The position numbers and the translations under genes are program-made. From NCBI RefSeq assembly GCF_003634635.1, contig NZ_RBJB01000008.1, forward strand, positions 1 through 64,000: a stretch of DNA of 64,000 bases, read 5' to 3'. This document shows, piece after piece, positions 7,477 through 16,206 of this stretch; position 1 is the first letter of the stretch; every line of letters begins with the position of its first letter. The stretch is from Marinobacter nauticus. Its GTDB lineage: Bacteria; Pseudomonadota; Gammaproteobacteria; Pseudomonadales; Oleiphilaceae. The notes under the pieces are model-generated. The model was not told the DNA's origin. It was given only the letters and a program-made list of their open reading frames with translations, and ran no database searches.

Positions 7477-9246
7477 TCAGTGATCCTGGGCAGTACCGGC
7501 ACCACGCGGGTAGCGGACGCTTTCAACCAGTTCCTGAATTTCAACGGGCGGCTCTGCAGTCACCTTGGATACTGCGAAGGCTACCGCAAAGTTGACGATC
7601 GCACCAATGGCACCGATAGACAGCGGGGAAATACCCAGCACCCAGTTCTCGGGAGTGTCTGCCAGATTGTTGGTGCCTGGGATGAAGAACCAGCCTTTGT
7701 ACACGAAGATGTACACCAGAGTGAAGATCAGGCCGGACAGCATGCCCAGGGTCGCGCCCACGTTGTTTACGCGTTTGGAGAAGATACCCATCATCAGTGC
7801 CGGGAACAGCGAGGCAGCCGCAATACCGAAGGCAAGAGCAACCACCTGAGCCGCGAACCCTGGCGGGTTTGCACCGAGATAGGTGGCGACAACAATGGCA
7901 ACGGCCATGGATATCCGGGCAGCCATCAGTTCGCCCTTATCACTGATACTGGGGTTGAATCGTCCCTTGATAAGGTCGTGACTCACCGCCGAGGAAATCG
8001 CCAGCAGCAGGCCGGCGGCTGTCGATAGCGCGGCTGCAAGACCACCGGCTGCGATCAGGCCAATGACCCAGCCCTGGCGCAGGTTGGCGATTTCGGGGTT
8101 GGCCAGTACCAGGATGTCACGGTTAACCACCAGTTCGTTGCCGTTCCAGCCGCGGGCCTGGGCTTCAGCTTCAAACGCAGGTACGTCGTTGTAAAGCTGG
8201 ATACGGCCGTCTTCGTTTTTGTCAGTAAACTGAATCAGACCCGTTACTTCCCATTCCTTGACCCAGTTCGGGCGCTCATCATATTCGATGGGAGCGGCCT
8301 GGGTTCCGTCCGGGTAGATAGTGGTCATCAGGTTCAGGCGAGCCATGGAAGCGACAGCAGGAGCCGTCAGGTACAGCAGGGCAATGAAGACCAGAGCCCA
8401 GCCGCCAGACCAGCGCGCGTCAGCCACCTTGGGCACAGTGAAGAAACGAATGATAACGTGTGGCAGACCGGCAGTACCGATCATCAGGGACAGTGTGAAC
8501 AGAACCATGTTCAGTTTGTTGTCCACATCAGCGGTATACTCGTTGAAACCGAGATCAGTGATGACCTGGTTCAGCTTCTCAAGCAGCGGCAAGCCAGAGT
8601 CGGTATGGGTAGAGAACATGCCCAGGCCCGGAATCGGGTTGCCTGTCAGTTGAATGGAAATGAATACTGCGGGAATCGTGTAAGCGACAATCAGTACACA
8701 GTACTGTGCTACCTGGGTGTAGGTAATGCCTTTCATGCCACCGAGTACCGCATAGACGAATACAACAACCGCTGCGATGATCAGACCGGTGGTGGCATCC
8801 ACTTCCAGGAAGCGGGAGAAGGCCACACCAGCGCCAGCCATCTGGCCGATAACGTAGGTTACCGAGGCAACGATCAGACAGATAACGGCTACCAGTCGCG
8901 CGTTTGCGCTGTAGTATCGATCCCCGATGAACTCCGGAACCGTAAACTTACCGAACTTCCTCAGGTAAGGAGCCAGCAGCATGGCCAACAGGACGTAGCC
9001 ACCGGTCCAGCCCATAAGGAACGTGGAGTTGGCATAGCCACCGGCCGCGATCAGACCAGCCATGGAGATAAACGAAGCGGCAGACATCCAGTCAGCACCG
9101 ATTGCGGCGCCGTTGGTGATAGGATGCACACCACCGCCCGCAACGTAGAAATCGCTGGTACTGCCGGCCTTGGCCCAGACAGCGATGGCGATGTAGAGGA
9201 GGAACGAGCCCCCTACGAACATAATGTTGATTGCAAATTGGCTCAT
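7477..9246 (-). CDS. sodium:solute symporter large subunit (VC_2705 subfamily)
   Basis: This 589-residue polytopic transporter of the SLC5/SSS family is relative to acetate permease ActP. Typical features are the N-terminal SDFYVAGGGVHPITNGAAIG region (about 31-50), GADWMSAASFIS, and a later core helix with ALSTAAGLLLAISSAVSHDL. A hydrophilic loop of about 90 residues (roughly 302-390) interrupts the membrane core and contains an EF-hand-like stretch, DKNEDGRIQ at 342-350. The gene follows the DUF4212 small subunit after six bases, the usual two-gene layout of this subfamily. The substrate is probably a monocarboxylate such as acetate; that is family inference. A terminator follows the stop. 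Confidence 0.88.
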   Translation of the reverse strand: MSQFAINIMFVGGSFLLYIAIAVWAKAGSTSDFYVAGGGVHPITNGAAIGADWMSAASFISMAGLIAAGGYANSTFLMGWTGGYVLLAMLLAPYLRKFGKFTVPEFIGDRYYSANARLVAVICLIVASVTYVIGQMAGAGVAFSRFLEVDATTGLIIAAVVVFVYAVLGGMKGITYTQVAQYCVLIVAYTIPAVFISIQLTGNPIPGLGMFSTHTDSGLPLLEKLNQVITDLGFNEYTADVDNKLNMVLFTLSLMIGTAGLPHVIIRFFTVPKVADARWSGGWALVFIALLYLTAPAVASMARLNLMTTIYPDGTQAAPIEYDERPNWVKEWEVTGLIQFTDKNEDGRIQLYNDVPAFEAEAQARGWNGNELVVNRDILVLANPEIANLRQGWVIGLIAAGGLAAALSTAAGLLLAISSAVSHDLIKGRFNPSISDKGELMAARISMAVAIVVATYLGANPPGFAAQVVALAFGIAAASLFPALMMGIFSKRVNNVGATLGMLSGLIFTLVYIFVYKGWFFIPGTNNLADTPENWVLGISPLSIGAIGAIVNFAVAFAVSKVTAEPPVEIQELVESVRYPRGAGTAQDH

Positions 9247-9252
9247 TTGTCC

Positions 9253-9516
9253 TTACTCCTCATGCACGCCGAATTTTTCGTCGATCTTGTTCATGCGCCA
9301 TGCATAGTGAAAGATCAGAACAATGAAGGTAAGGATGGAGCCTTGCTGGGCAAACCAGAAGCCCAGATCGGTGCCGCCTACGGGGATTCCCGCCAGCATC
9401 GGGCGTAACAGAATAGCGAAGCCGTAAGATACCAGGGCCCAGATAATCAGGCTCCCGAATATCAGGCGTAGATTCGCCTTCCAGTAGTTTTCAGCGTCGT
9501 AGCTATGACCTGACAT
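9253..9516 (-). CDS. DUF4212 symporter small subunit
   Basis: This is an 87-residue protein with two hydrophobic helices (about 15-35 and 48-68). It matches the DUF4212 or solute:sodium symporter small-subunit family in length, in the start YWKANLRLIFGSLIIWALVS, and in lying just upstream of a VC_2705-type symporter. An AGGAGTG ribosome site stands seven bases before the ATG. It probably forms a complex with, or stabilises, the large subunit in the inner membrane. A 210-base spacer upstream must contain the promoter of this pair. Confidence 0.9.
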   Translation of the reverse strand: MSGHSYDAENYWKANLRLIFGSLIIWALVSYGFAILLRPMLAGIPVGGTDLGFWFAQQGSILTFIVLIFHYAWRMNKIDEKFGVHEE

Positions 9517-9726
9517 ACAATCACTCCTGTATTGTTGTTGTGGAGATTGGGTGTTTTTTTGGTGAGGTGTTGCGGATAGAGAATTTATTATTCATGTAGT
9601 ACTTCTCCGACTTGTTGTCTCCTCCGACTTTACCGGTCAATGGATTTATGGATATTGGCAAATGGTCTAACTCTCAGTAACTTGCCTTGTATTTGGTCAA
9701 GGACATCGCCAGTAGATCCTGTTCCG
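9517..9726. promoter_or_regulatory. intergenic region driving the symporter pair
   Basis: This 210-base gap lies between the exonuclease stop and the DUF4212 start. It is AT-rich compared with its surroundings, especially 9545-9600, and has a ribosome site at its DUF4212 end. On the minus strand an AT-rich stretch near 9580-9592 could serve as a -10 region, but I see no convincing -35 box or clear sigma-54 element. The promoter is inferred from position. Confidence 0.4.
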
Positions 9727-10434
9727 CTAATAGCGGTGCATATGCTGTAAACGGCGTTGATAATGCAGCTTTTCACTGAGTTCTTTGAGAGTTTTGACGT
9801 CGTTTTTCCGGGCTTTATTGAGGGCTATCAGCGCGAGTTCTGCGGTAACCAGCGCGTCGGCTGCGGCGTGATGGCGTTCACTGATTTCCAGGCCAAATAC
9901 ATCCGCCCAGTCGTCCAGGCCGCGCCCTTTGATCGTTGCTTTCGGGAAGAACGCCGGCATCAGCTCGGCAACATCCATCCAGACGTGGGGCAGGGTGTAG
10001 CCCAACTGGCTTTTCAGTGTCTTTTCGAGGAACTTCTGGTCGAAGGCGGAGTGGTAGGCAAGAATCGGGTCCCCGTTCATCCATTCCAGAAGGTAGAGCA
10101 GTGCATCCTGGGTTTCGTAGCCCTGAGTCAGGGCTTCTGGGCCGATGCCATGGATCAGCACGGTTTCCCGAATGTCCAGTTCAGGGCGGCGCAGTATCAG
10201 GTCAAACTGGTCATTCAGGTGGATGACACCACCTTCGATGGCAACCGCTCCGATGGCAATCACTTCATCTTTGGACGCGTTCAGGCCGGTGGTCTCAAGG
10301 TCAAGGACAATCAGCCGGCTCCGGGACAAGGGCTGGTCGCCAACCGTTTTCGGGCTGGGCAGATTGGCGGCATCGTGTTCGCCGACCGTTCCACCGCGCC
10401 TTCTGGCCAGCCACTGTTTGATGTATTCCAGCAT
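9727..10434 (-). CDS. DnaQ-like 3'-5' exonuclease
   Basis: The 235-residue protein is a DEDDh-type exonuclease related to the epsilon subunit of DNA polymerase III. Exo I is LDLETTGL (Asp and Glu metal ligands), Exo II is AYHSAFDQKFLE, and Exo III is HHAAADALVTAELALIAL with the catalytic His and Asp. It lacks the C-terminal polymerase-binding tail of true epsilon. The DUF294 gene ends 15 bases upstream, so the two are probably co-transcribed. This pair with a neighbouring sodium symporter is a recurring arrangement in gammaproteobacteria, but the biological link is unclear. The enzyme class is firm; the substrate in vivo is unknown. Confidence 0.88.
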   Translation of the reverse strand: MLEYIKQWLARRRGGTVGEHDAANLPSPKTVGDQPLSRSRLIVLDLETTGLNASKDEVIAIGAVAIEGGVIHLNDQFDLILRRPELDIRETVLIHGIGPEALTQGYETQDALLYLLEWMNGDPILAYHSAFDQKFLEKTLKSQLGYTLPHVWMDVAELMPAFFPKATIKGRGLDDWADVFGLEISERHHAAADALVTAELALIALNKARKNDVKTLKELSEKLHYQRRLQHMHRY

Positions 10435-10449
10435 GTTCTGTGCGCAGAC

Positions 10450-12366
10450 CTATAGTTGATACGTAACTTCGAGTTTCTGCTGGAGCCGCTGGGCCTGGCG
10501 GAAAGACTCGCGAAGTATGCGCCGGTCCAGAGGATTCAGGTCGTCCGGATCGATGTAATTGGTCAGCTTCTCGCCCCGGTCGAGCATTTCCTGATGAGCA
10601 CGCATACGGATGGCCTGAATCAGGCTGTAGGCTTCCTTCCAGGCGTTGGCGTCCTTGGCGTCAAAGATGTCTTTTCTGGCCAGGGCGTCAATGCGCTCCA
10701 GGGTATTGGCGGCTTCCACCCCATGGGCCAGTGCGAACACCCTTACGGATTCCACAAATGGCGCCAGGCCCTGACGTTTCAGATCCAGCGAGTGTTTCTT
10801 CTCGTCGTTCAGATAGCGGAAGTTCCGGAACATGGTCAGGGGCGGTTTTCGCTGCAGCGCGTTGCCAGCGAGCATTTTCTGGAACAGGGCGTTCTTGCGG
10901 ATGCGTTGGAGCACCTTCTCCAGCAGACGATGGAGTGGCTCAGTGGGGCCGAAAACCGCTCTCATATCCAGGAATATCGACGAGTAGACCAGGTTCTGGG
11001 GGGTTGAGGCATCAATAAAGCGGATAAACCAGTCGTCCCATTCCCGGTCACTCAGGCAGAGTTTGGGGTTGCTGGCCATAATGTTGCCTTTGCACAGGGT
11101 GAACCCGCACTCTGCCAGTTCGTCGTTGACCTTGCGGGCAAAGGGCAGCAGTTTCTCACGCACCTGGTCTTCGGTCATGCCCTCCGGTGTCTCGAACAGA
11201 ATACCGTTATCCTGGTCGGTCAGCAGGGTTTGCTCCTGGCGGCCCTCACTGCCAAAGGTAAGCCAGGTAAACGGAATGCCAGGGTCGTTCTTCTTGAGGT
11301 TAAGTTCGAGTACCCTGCGCACGGTGACATCGTTCAGGGTGGTAATGATCTTCACCACCTGGCCCGAATCCGCGCCGTGGGCCAGCATGGCGTCGACCAG
11401 CCTTGAGACATCGGAGCGAAGGCTGACCAGGGTACGCAAGTGGGTGGCAGTGCCGATGGTTCGCGCCAGGTTGACCAGGTCTACCCGCTGAAGAGAAAAC
11501 AGATCCCGCTCGGATACCACGCCAATCAGGCGGTCCTCTTCGTCGACCACACACAGATGGGCAAAATGGTGTTCCGCCATCAGCATTGCCGCCTCAAAGG
11601 CGTCCGCTGTGGCGGGCAGGCGACAGGGATTGCCTGTCATCACCTGACGAATGGGCGTGTCGAGGGGGCCCTTTTCCTCAGCGATCATGGTGCGCAGGTC
11701 GCGCAGCGTGAAAATGCCGGTGGGATGACGATTGTCATCGGTGATAATGATGCTGCCCACATTGTTCTCGTGCATCCGGGCTACGGCCTTGCGAACCGGC
11801 AGATCCGGTGAGCAGACAATCGGGTTGCGCAGCGCGTAGCGCTCCAGGGGAGTGTCCAGGCTGTTGCTGGAGCCAATGGAAGCCATGGCCTTGGACTGGA
11901 TGCGCTGATTGACCTGATCCAGCAGGCTGCTCACGCCCCGCAGGCAGAAATCGCGAAAGGATTCGCTTTCGGAAAACAGGGTGATGAAGGCGTTCTGTTC
12001 AATACTGAGGCAGAAGGTATCGCCGGAAGCCCTGTGTAGCGTTCGGGTCGGGCGCTCGCCAATCAGTGCCGCAAGCGGAAAGCACTCACCCTGGCTGATT
12101 TCAAAGGTGGTTTCTGCCCGGTCTTCTTTTTCATTGTGGCGCTCACCCCGGATACGTCCCTGCTTGACCACATAAAACCGCTTGACCACTCCATCGTCGG
12201 GCGAGAGCACTTCGTCGCCATCGGCGTAAAACCTCAGGGTCGCATGCTCGGCAAAATGGGCCAGATGGGTGTCGTCCATGCTGGAGAACGGGGCATGTTC
12301 CCTCAGGAATGACATAATCGCTCGGGTGTTCTGAGGGCGGGTAGTGTCCTGATTTGCTGCGGCCAT
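10450..12366 (-). CDS. cNMP-binding / CBS / DUF294 nucleotidyltransferase-like protein
   Basis: This 638-residue soluble protein has a cyclic-nucleotide-binding-like domain (about 20-140), a CBS pair (about 170-295, with SVIITDDN-like repeats around GSIIITDDNRHPTG and LCVVDEEDRLIG), and a DUF294 nucleotidyltransferase-like domain. The latter carries FGSEGRQEQTLLTDQDNG near residue 370, the GS...D-x-D pattern of the polymerase-beta fold, and then a DUF294 C-terminal helical domain. By analogy with GlnD-like proteins it may modify a partner in response to nucleotides. It sits upstream of the exonuclease and symporter genes and is transcribed away from the Smr gene. The domain calls are firm; no reaction is known. 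Confidence 0.88.
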   Translation of the reverse strand: MAAANQDTTRPQNTRAIMSFLREHAPFSSMDDTHLAHFAEHATLRFYADGDEVLSPDDGVVKRFYVVKQGRIRGERHNEKEDRAETTFEISQGECFPLAALIGERPTRTLHRASGDTFCLSIEQNAFITLFSESESFRDFCLRGVSSLLDQVNQRIQSKAMASIGSSNSLDTPLERYALRNPIVCSPDLPVRKAVARMHENNVGSIIITDDNRHPTGIFTLRDLRTMIAEEKGPLDTPIRQVMTGNPCRLPATADAFEAAMLMAEHHFAHLCVVDEEDRLIGVVSERDLFSLQRVDLVNLARTIGTATHLRTLVSLRSDVSRLVDAMLAHGADSGQVVKIITTLNDVTVRRVLELNLKKNDPGIPFTWLTFGSEGRQEQTLLTDQDNGILFETPEGMTEDQVREKLLPFARKVNDELAECGFTLCKGNIMASNPKLCLSDREWDDWFIRFIDASTPQNLVYSSIFLDMRAVFGPTEPLHRLLEKVLQRIRKNALFQKMLAGNALQRKPPLTMFRNFRYLNDEKKHSLDLKRQGLAPFVESVRVFALAHGVEAANTLERIDALARKDIFDAKDANAWKEAYSLIQAIRMRAHQEMLDRGEKLTNYIDPDDLNPLDRRILRESFRQAQRLQQKLEVTYQL

Positions 12367-12548
12367 ATCGCGATCCGTAAGCTTGGGAGCCAGGTTCAGG
12401 GGAGCTCCATCGTTATTATTCTCCGCTTGCAGTGTAGTTCAGCGGAACCCGGAGGGGCTCTACGATTTTCGTCGCAGAGCTTTTCTTTATGGTAGACCGG
12501 TGCGGTGATAGAGTTCTGATACTCGTCAAACCGGAATCAGTTAGTGTC

Positions 12549-13130
12549 ATGACCAGTAAAGATGAACGCCTTGCCTTCCTCGAAGAAATGAAGGATGTGC
12601 AGCGGATACGCAAACCCAATCGGGCCGAAGTATCGGTGCCCAAGGAGCTGACGCCCGGGCACCTTGAACGCCAGAGGGCGGCGGTTGAAAAACCGGTGCG
12701 AGACCTGAACCCGCTGACATCCGATATGGTAGAGCCGCTAACGGCACACGACATTCTCAGCTGGCAACGCCCAGGCGTTCAGCACGGGGTTTTCCGCAAG
12801 CTGCGTCTTGGTCAGTACCCGATCGAGGCCCGGCTGGATCTGCATCGCATGACGGTGGAAGAAGCCCGCCGGGAAGTGTTCGGTTTTATCAACGACTGCG
12901 TACATTACGGTTTACGCTCGGTGATCATCCTGCACGGCAAGGGCGAACGCAATCCCGATGGCATCGCCCAGCTCAAGAGCTACCTGGCGAAGTGGTTGCC
13001 GGAGCTGGACAACGTTCTCGCTTTCCATTCGGCAAAGAAACACCACGGTGGCACCGGCGCGGTTTACGTAATGGTCAGGAAAAACGATCGGGAAAAACAG
13101 CATAATCGGGAGATCCATGGTTCCAGATAA
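12549..13130 (+). CDS. Smr-domain protein (SmrA-like)
   Basis: A C-terminal Smr domain is shown by LDLHRMTVEEAR and the loop LHGKGERN, followed by HHGGTGAVYVMVRK. These match the MutS2-type small MutS-related nuclease fold of the SmrA/YdaL group (about 193 residues). I chose the ATG at 12549, giving MTSKDERLAFLEEM, over the upstream ATG at 12489. The 20 residues added upstream look unlike the family and start in the intergenic region. Related Smr proteins nick or cleave nucleic acid, some acting on RNA at stalled ribosomes. The substrate here is not determined. It is divergent from the DUF294 gene. Confidence 0.85.
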   Translation: MTSKDERLAFLEEMKDVQRIRKPNRAEVSVPKELTPGHLERQRAAVEKPVRDLNPLTSDMVEPLTAHDILSWQRPGVQHGVFRKLRLGQYPIEARLDLHRMTVEEARREVFGFINDCVHYGLRSVIILHGKGERNPDGIAQLKSYLAKWLPELDNVLAFHSAKKHHGGTGAVYVMVRKNDREKQHNREIHGSR

Positions 13131-13183
13131 GGAATCGTCTGGATCATTCGCTACGACGGAAACACCGAATCGGGAGAATTAAG

Positions 13184-13375
13184 ATGCGTTTGATTTTTGT
13201 GGCTTTGATTTCTGTACTGACATTGGCCGGCTGTAAAGACCGGGTAATCTGGAACGATAACGGCAAAGTGGAAAGTGCCACCCAGAACCGTGAAGTGTGG
13301 GATTCCAACGGCAAGCTGGAAACCGGTGAGCGCAAAATCTGGGTAAACAAGGATGGTGAAGACGTCGTCAAGTAA
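13184..13375 (+). CDS. small lipoprotein with three short W-x-x-N-G-K-like repeats
   Basis: This 63-residue protein has a lipoprotein signal: MRLIFVALISVLTLAGC, a lipobox LAGC and lipidation at C17. The mature 47 residues hold three imperfect repeats around W23 (VIWNDNGKVE), W39 (EVWDSNGKLE) and W53 (KIWVNKDGED). I do not recognise a family. Aspartate at +2 is absent (K follows C), so outer-membrane sorting is likely. It stands alone between the Smr gene and the molybdenum hydroxylase. The composition suggests a small periplasm-facing beta structure, but no function can be assigned. Confidence 0.75.
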   Translation: MRLIFVALISVLTLAGCKDRVIWNDNGKVESATQNREVWDSNGKLETGERKIWVNKDGEDVVK

Positions 13376-13434
13376 AGGCGTGGCGGTAAAACGCGCCGAA
13401 CCTGCCAAAACAATAACATGATGAGGAGCACGGA

Positions 13435-13923
13435 ATGGCTTTCACGCTGACTGTGAACGGTCGCCAGCATTCGCTGGATGTCGAACCCGATACCCCGTTG
13501 TTATGGGTGCTGCGGGATGAACTTGGGCTCAAAGGGACCAAGTTTGGCTGCGGTGCAGGCCTCTGTGGCGCCTGCACTGTGCACCTGAACGGTCAGCCCG
13601 CCCGTTCCTGCTCTACGCCGGTGGAGATGGCTGAAGGTGCCGAAATCACCACCATCGAAGGCCTGTCCGCTGATGGCGAGTTGCATCCGTTACAGAAAGC
13701 CTGGGTGGAACAGGGGGTGCCCCAGTGTGGTTATTGCCAGTCTGGCCAGATCATGACGGCCGCGCACCTGCTGGCCAACAACCCCTCTCCGGATCGCGAA
13801 CAGATCGTCACCGCCATGACCGGCAACCTGTGTCGCTGCGGCACCTATCCTCGCATTGTGGCTGCGGTTGAGTCCGTCGCCGGTGGTGTGGGTCAGTACC
13901 AGCCGGCCGGGGAGGATGCGTAA
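13435..13923 (+). CDS. 2Fe-2S subunit of a molybdenum hydroxylase (IorA-like)
   Basis: The 162-residue protein has the two-cluster architecture of the xanthine dehydrogenase family small subunit. A plant-type ferredoxin domain contains [17 protein letters not shown], and an all-helical domain contains [10 protein letters not shown] and [11 protein letters not shown]. It carries electrons away from the molybdenum centre of its partner encoded immediately downstream; the two reading frames are one base apart. There is no signal peptide, so it probably crosses the membrane by riding on the Tat-exported large subunit. An AGGAG site precedes the ATG. The substrate is unknown: isoquinoline, aldehydes or another heterocycle are family possibilities. 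Confidence 0.92.
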   Translation: MAFTLTVNGRQHSLDVEPDTPLLWVLRDELGLKGTKFGCGAGLCGACTVHLNGQPARSCSTPVEMAEGAEITTIEGLSADGELHPLQKAWVEQGVPQCGYCQSGQIMTAAHLLANNPSPDREQIVTAMTGNLCRCGTYPRIVAAVESVAGGVGQYQPAGEDA

Positions 13924-13924
13924 T

Positions 13925-16123
13925 ATGGCGATGAATCGACGGGATTTCCTGAAGGTCAGCACCTCGGCTTCCGGTGGACTGCTATTGGCGCTGAATCTGC
14001 CTGGTTGTGCCTCCGTGCAAACCGGCTATGAGCCTGAAACCGGTGAATGGAAACCGAACGCCTGGCTGGAACTCACCCGGGACAACGACATTATTTTCAC
14101 CCTCGATCGGGTAGAGATGGGCCAGGGCACCTACACCGGTCTTACCACTTTGATAGCGGAGGAGCTGGATGTAGCGCCGGAGGCCATTCGCGTGGAATTT
14201 GCCCCGGTTGCTCCGGAGTACCGTAACCCGTTGTTCGGGCTTCAGCTTACCGGTGGCAGCACCAGTGTCGCCTCCAGTTGGCAGCCCCTGCGGGAGGCCG
14301 GAGCTTCGGCGCGACTGATGCTGGTGATGGCCGCCGCCCGGGTTTGGCGGGTCGAGCCGGGACAATGCAAAACGGAGGGCGGGTACGTACGCCACCCCAA
14401 CGGCCTGGATTCCATGCCCTATGGCAAACTGGTGGAGTTGGCGGACAAAGAGGTGATTCGTGGTGATGTGCCACTGAAACCCCGTTCCCAGTGGAAATAC
14501 ATCGGCCGACAGGCCGGAAGGCTGGATGCCGAGGCCAAGTCCACCGGCCAGGCGATGTACGGGATAGACGTAGAGCTACCGGATATGGTCTATGCCGTTA
14601 TGACCCGGAGCCCCCGCTATGGCGGACTGGCGGTCAGTTTCAACCGCGATCAGGTTCGGGCCATGCCGGGCGTGCTTGATGCCTTCATCACCGAGCGCGG
14701 TGTGGCCGTAGTGGCAGATCGCTACTGGCGAGCCCGCAAGGCTCAGGAAGCGCTGGCGGTTGAGTGGGATTTTTCCGAGGCCGTCGGGTTATCCAATCCG
14801 GACGTGTTCAAACACTATCGTCAGGCCGCCGGTGACGATCCCGGCGAGGACGAACGGGTGGACGGTGACCCCGAGGCTGTTCTGGAGAAAGCGGGTACCC
14901 TGGTGGAGGCTGAATATGAGCAGCCGTACCTGGCCCACGCCACCATGGAACCAATGAATGCGACCGCCTGGTATCGGGACGGTGGCATGGAAGTCTGGGC
15001 GCCGACCCAGGCGCCGGATCTGGGCCGCATAGCCGCCGCGCGACACACCGATCTCTCTCCGGATGACGTGACTATCCACACGACCTTTCTTGGCGGTGGC
15101 TTCGGCCGCAGGTTGACTCAGGACTACATTGAGGAAGCGGCCCTGGTCGCCTACCGGGTGAAAGTGCCGGTCAAACTGATTTGGTCCCGGGAAGAAGACA
15201 CCCGCCATGGCTTTTTCCGCCCGGCCATGTTGCATCGTATGGCGGCCAGTCTGGAGGATGGGCAGTTGACGGGCTGGGATCATCAGATTGTTGGCCCGCA
15301 GATACTTGACTGGTACGTCCGGAACGCTGCACCAGCCCAGTACCCCTGGGCACCAAAATTACTGTACGGAACATTGGGCAGGGTTGGCCTGATGGTTGAA
15401 GGTATCGCAACCCCGAAAGACATTTCGGCCATTGAGGGGGCTATTGGCTATCCCTACGCGGTACCCAATGTCCGGGTTCGGCATACCCATACTGACCCGG
15501 GCGTGCCAATTACCTGGTGGCGATCCGTGGGCTATTCCCACAATGGTTTCGCGGTCGAGACCTTTATGGATGAACTCGCCAGCCAGGCCAACGAAGATCC
15601 GGTCAGTTTCCGGCTGAAACTGCTGGAGAGTGAGCCCCGTCATCGGCGGGTTCTGGAGCGGGCTGCCGAGCTGGCGGGCTGGAACCAGCCGGTGCCAGAG
15701 GGCAGGGCGCGCGGAGTGGCTTTGTTCAAGAGCTTTGGTACCTATGTTGCCCAGGTGGTGGAAGCCAGTATTGAGCAGGGCGGAATTCGCGTTCACAAGG
15801 TCACCTGCAGCGTGGACTGTGGTCAGGTGGTGAACCCGCGAATTGTCGAGGATCAGATGACCGGCGGCATTGTCTTTGGCCTGACGGCGGCGCTGAACGG
15901 GGAAATTACCCTGGACGGCGGCGAGGTGCAGCAAAGTAACTTCCACGATTATCGTCTGCTGCACATGCATCAGGTACCGGAGATGGTGGTGGATATTGTC
16001 GACAGCGAAGAGCCGCCCACCGGCGTTGGGGAACCTGGCGTCCCGCCGGTGATTCCGGCCCTGGGCAACGCCTTGTTTGCGCTGACCGGCAAGCGCCAGC
16101 GCCGTCTGCCCCTTAAAGCCTGA
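13925..16123 (+). CDS. molybdopterin-binding subunit of a molybdenum hydroxylase (IorB-like)
   Basis: This is a 732-residue catalytic subunit. I chose the ATG at 13925 because it yields a Tat signal (MNRRDFLK, twin arginine followed by a hydrophobic stretch) right after the small-subunit stop; an in-frame ATG at 13856 lies inside that gene. Family features are EMGQGTYTGL, the FLGGGFGRRLTQDY glycine loop for cofactor binding, WWRSVGYSHN and the C-terminal GVGEPGVPPVIPALGNA with the catalytic Glu. The Tat signal ends with LPGC, which resembles a lipobox, so the enzyme may be anchored as a lipoprotein. No cytochrome subunit or XdhC-type maturation factor is nearby. Confidence 0.92.
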   Translation: MAMNRRDFLKVSTSASGGLLLALNLPGCASVQTGYEPETGEWKPNAWLELTRDNDIIFTLDRVEMGQGTYTGLTTLIAEELDVAPEAIRVEFAPVAPEYRNPLFGLQLTGGSTSVASSWQPLREAGASARLMLVMAAARVWRVEPGQCKTEGGYVRHPNGLDSMPYGKLVELADKEVIRGDVPLKPRSQWKYIGRQAGRLDAEAKSTGQAMYGIDVELPDMVYAVMTRSPRYGGLAVSFNRDQVRAMPGVLDAFITERGVAVVADRYWRARKAQEALAVEWDFSEAVGLSNPDVFKHYRQAAGDDPGEDERVDGDPEAVLEKAGTLVEAEYEQPYLAHATMEPMNATAWYRDGGMEVWAPTQAPDLGRIAAARHTDLSPDDVTIHTTFLGGGFGRRLTQDYIEEAALVAYRVKVPVKLIWSREEDTRHGFFRPAMLHRMAASLEDGQLTGWDHQIVGPQILDWYVRNAAPAQYPWAPKLLYGTLGRVGLMVEGIATPKDISAIEGAIGYPYAVPNVRVRHTHTDPGVPITWWRSVGYSHNGFAVETFMDELASQANEDPVSFRLKLLESEPRHRRVLERAAELAGWNQPVPEGRARGVALFKSFGTYVAQVVEASIEQGGIRVHKVTCSVDCGQVVNPRIVEDQMTGGIVFGLTAALNGEITLDGGEVQQSNFHDYRLLHMHQVPEMVVDIVDSEEPPTGVGEPGVPPVIPALGNALFALTGKRQRRLPLKA

Positions 16124-16134
16124 GCGGAATCGGT

Positions 16135-16162
16135 TTTACCCGGGCTGGGGTGGTTCTATAAT
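16135..16162 (+). promoter_or_regulatory. sigma-70 promoter for mtnBDC
   Basis: A perfect TATAAT at 16157-16162 is preceded 16 bases earlier by TTTACC (16135-16140), which matches TTGACA in four positions. The predicted start is near 16169, about 38 bases before the mtnB ATG. The site lies just after the molybdenum hydroxylase stop at 16123, so the salvage genes have their own promoter. Confidence 0.6.
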
Positions 16163-16206
16163 GGCGCCAGATTCGCGCCCGGGCAGGGCTCGTACCAACC
16201 CGGAGG

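Noticed and set aside
12489-12548. Upstream ATG extending the Smr-domain protein by 20 residues
   Set aside because: The added residues are not typical of the family and lie in the divergent promoter region; the ATG at 12549 gives the expected start.
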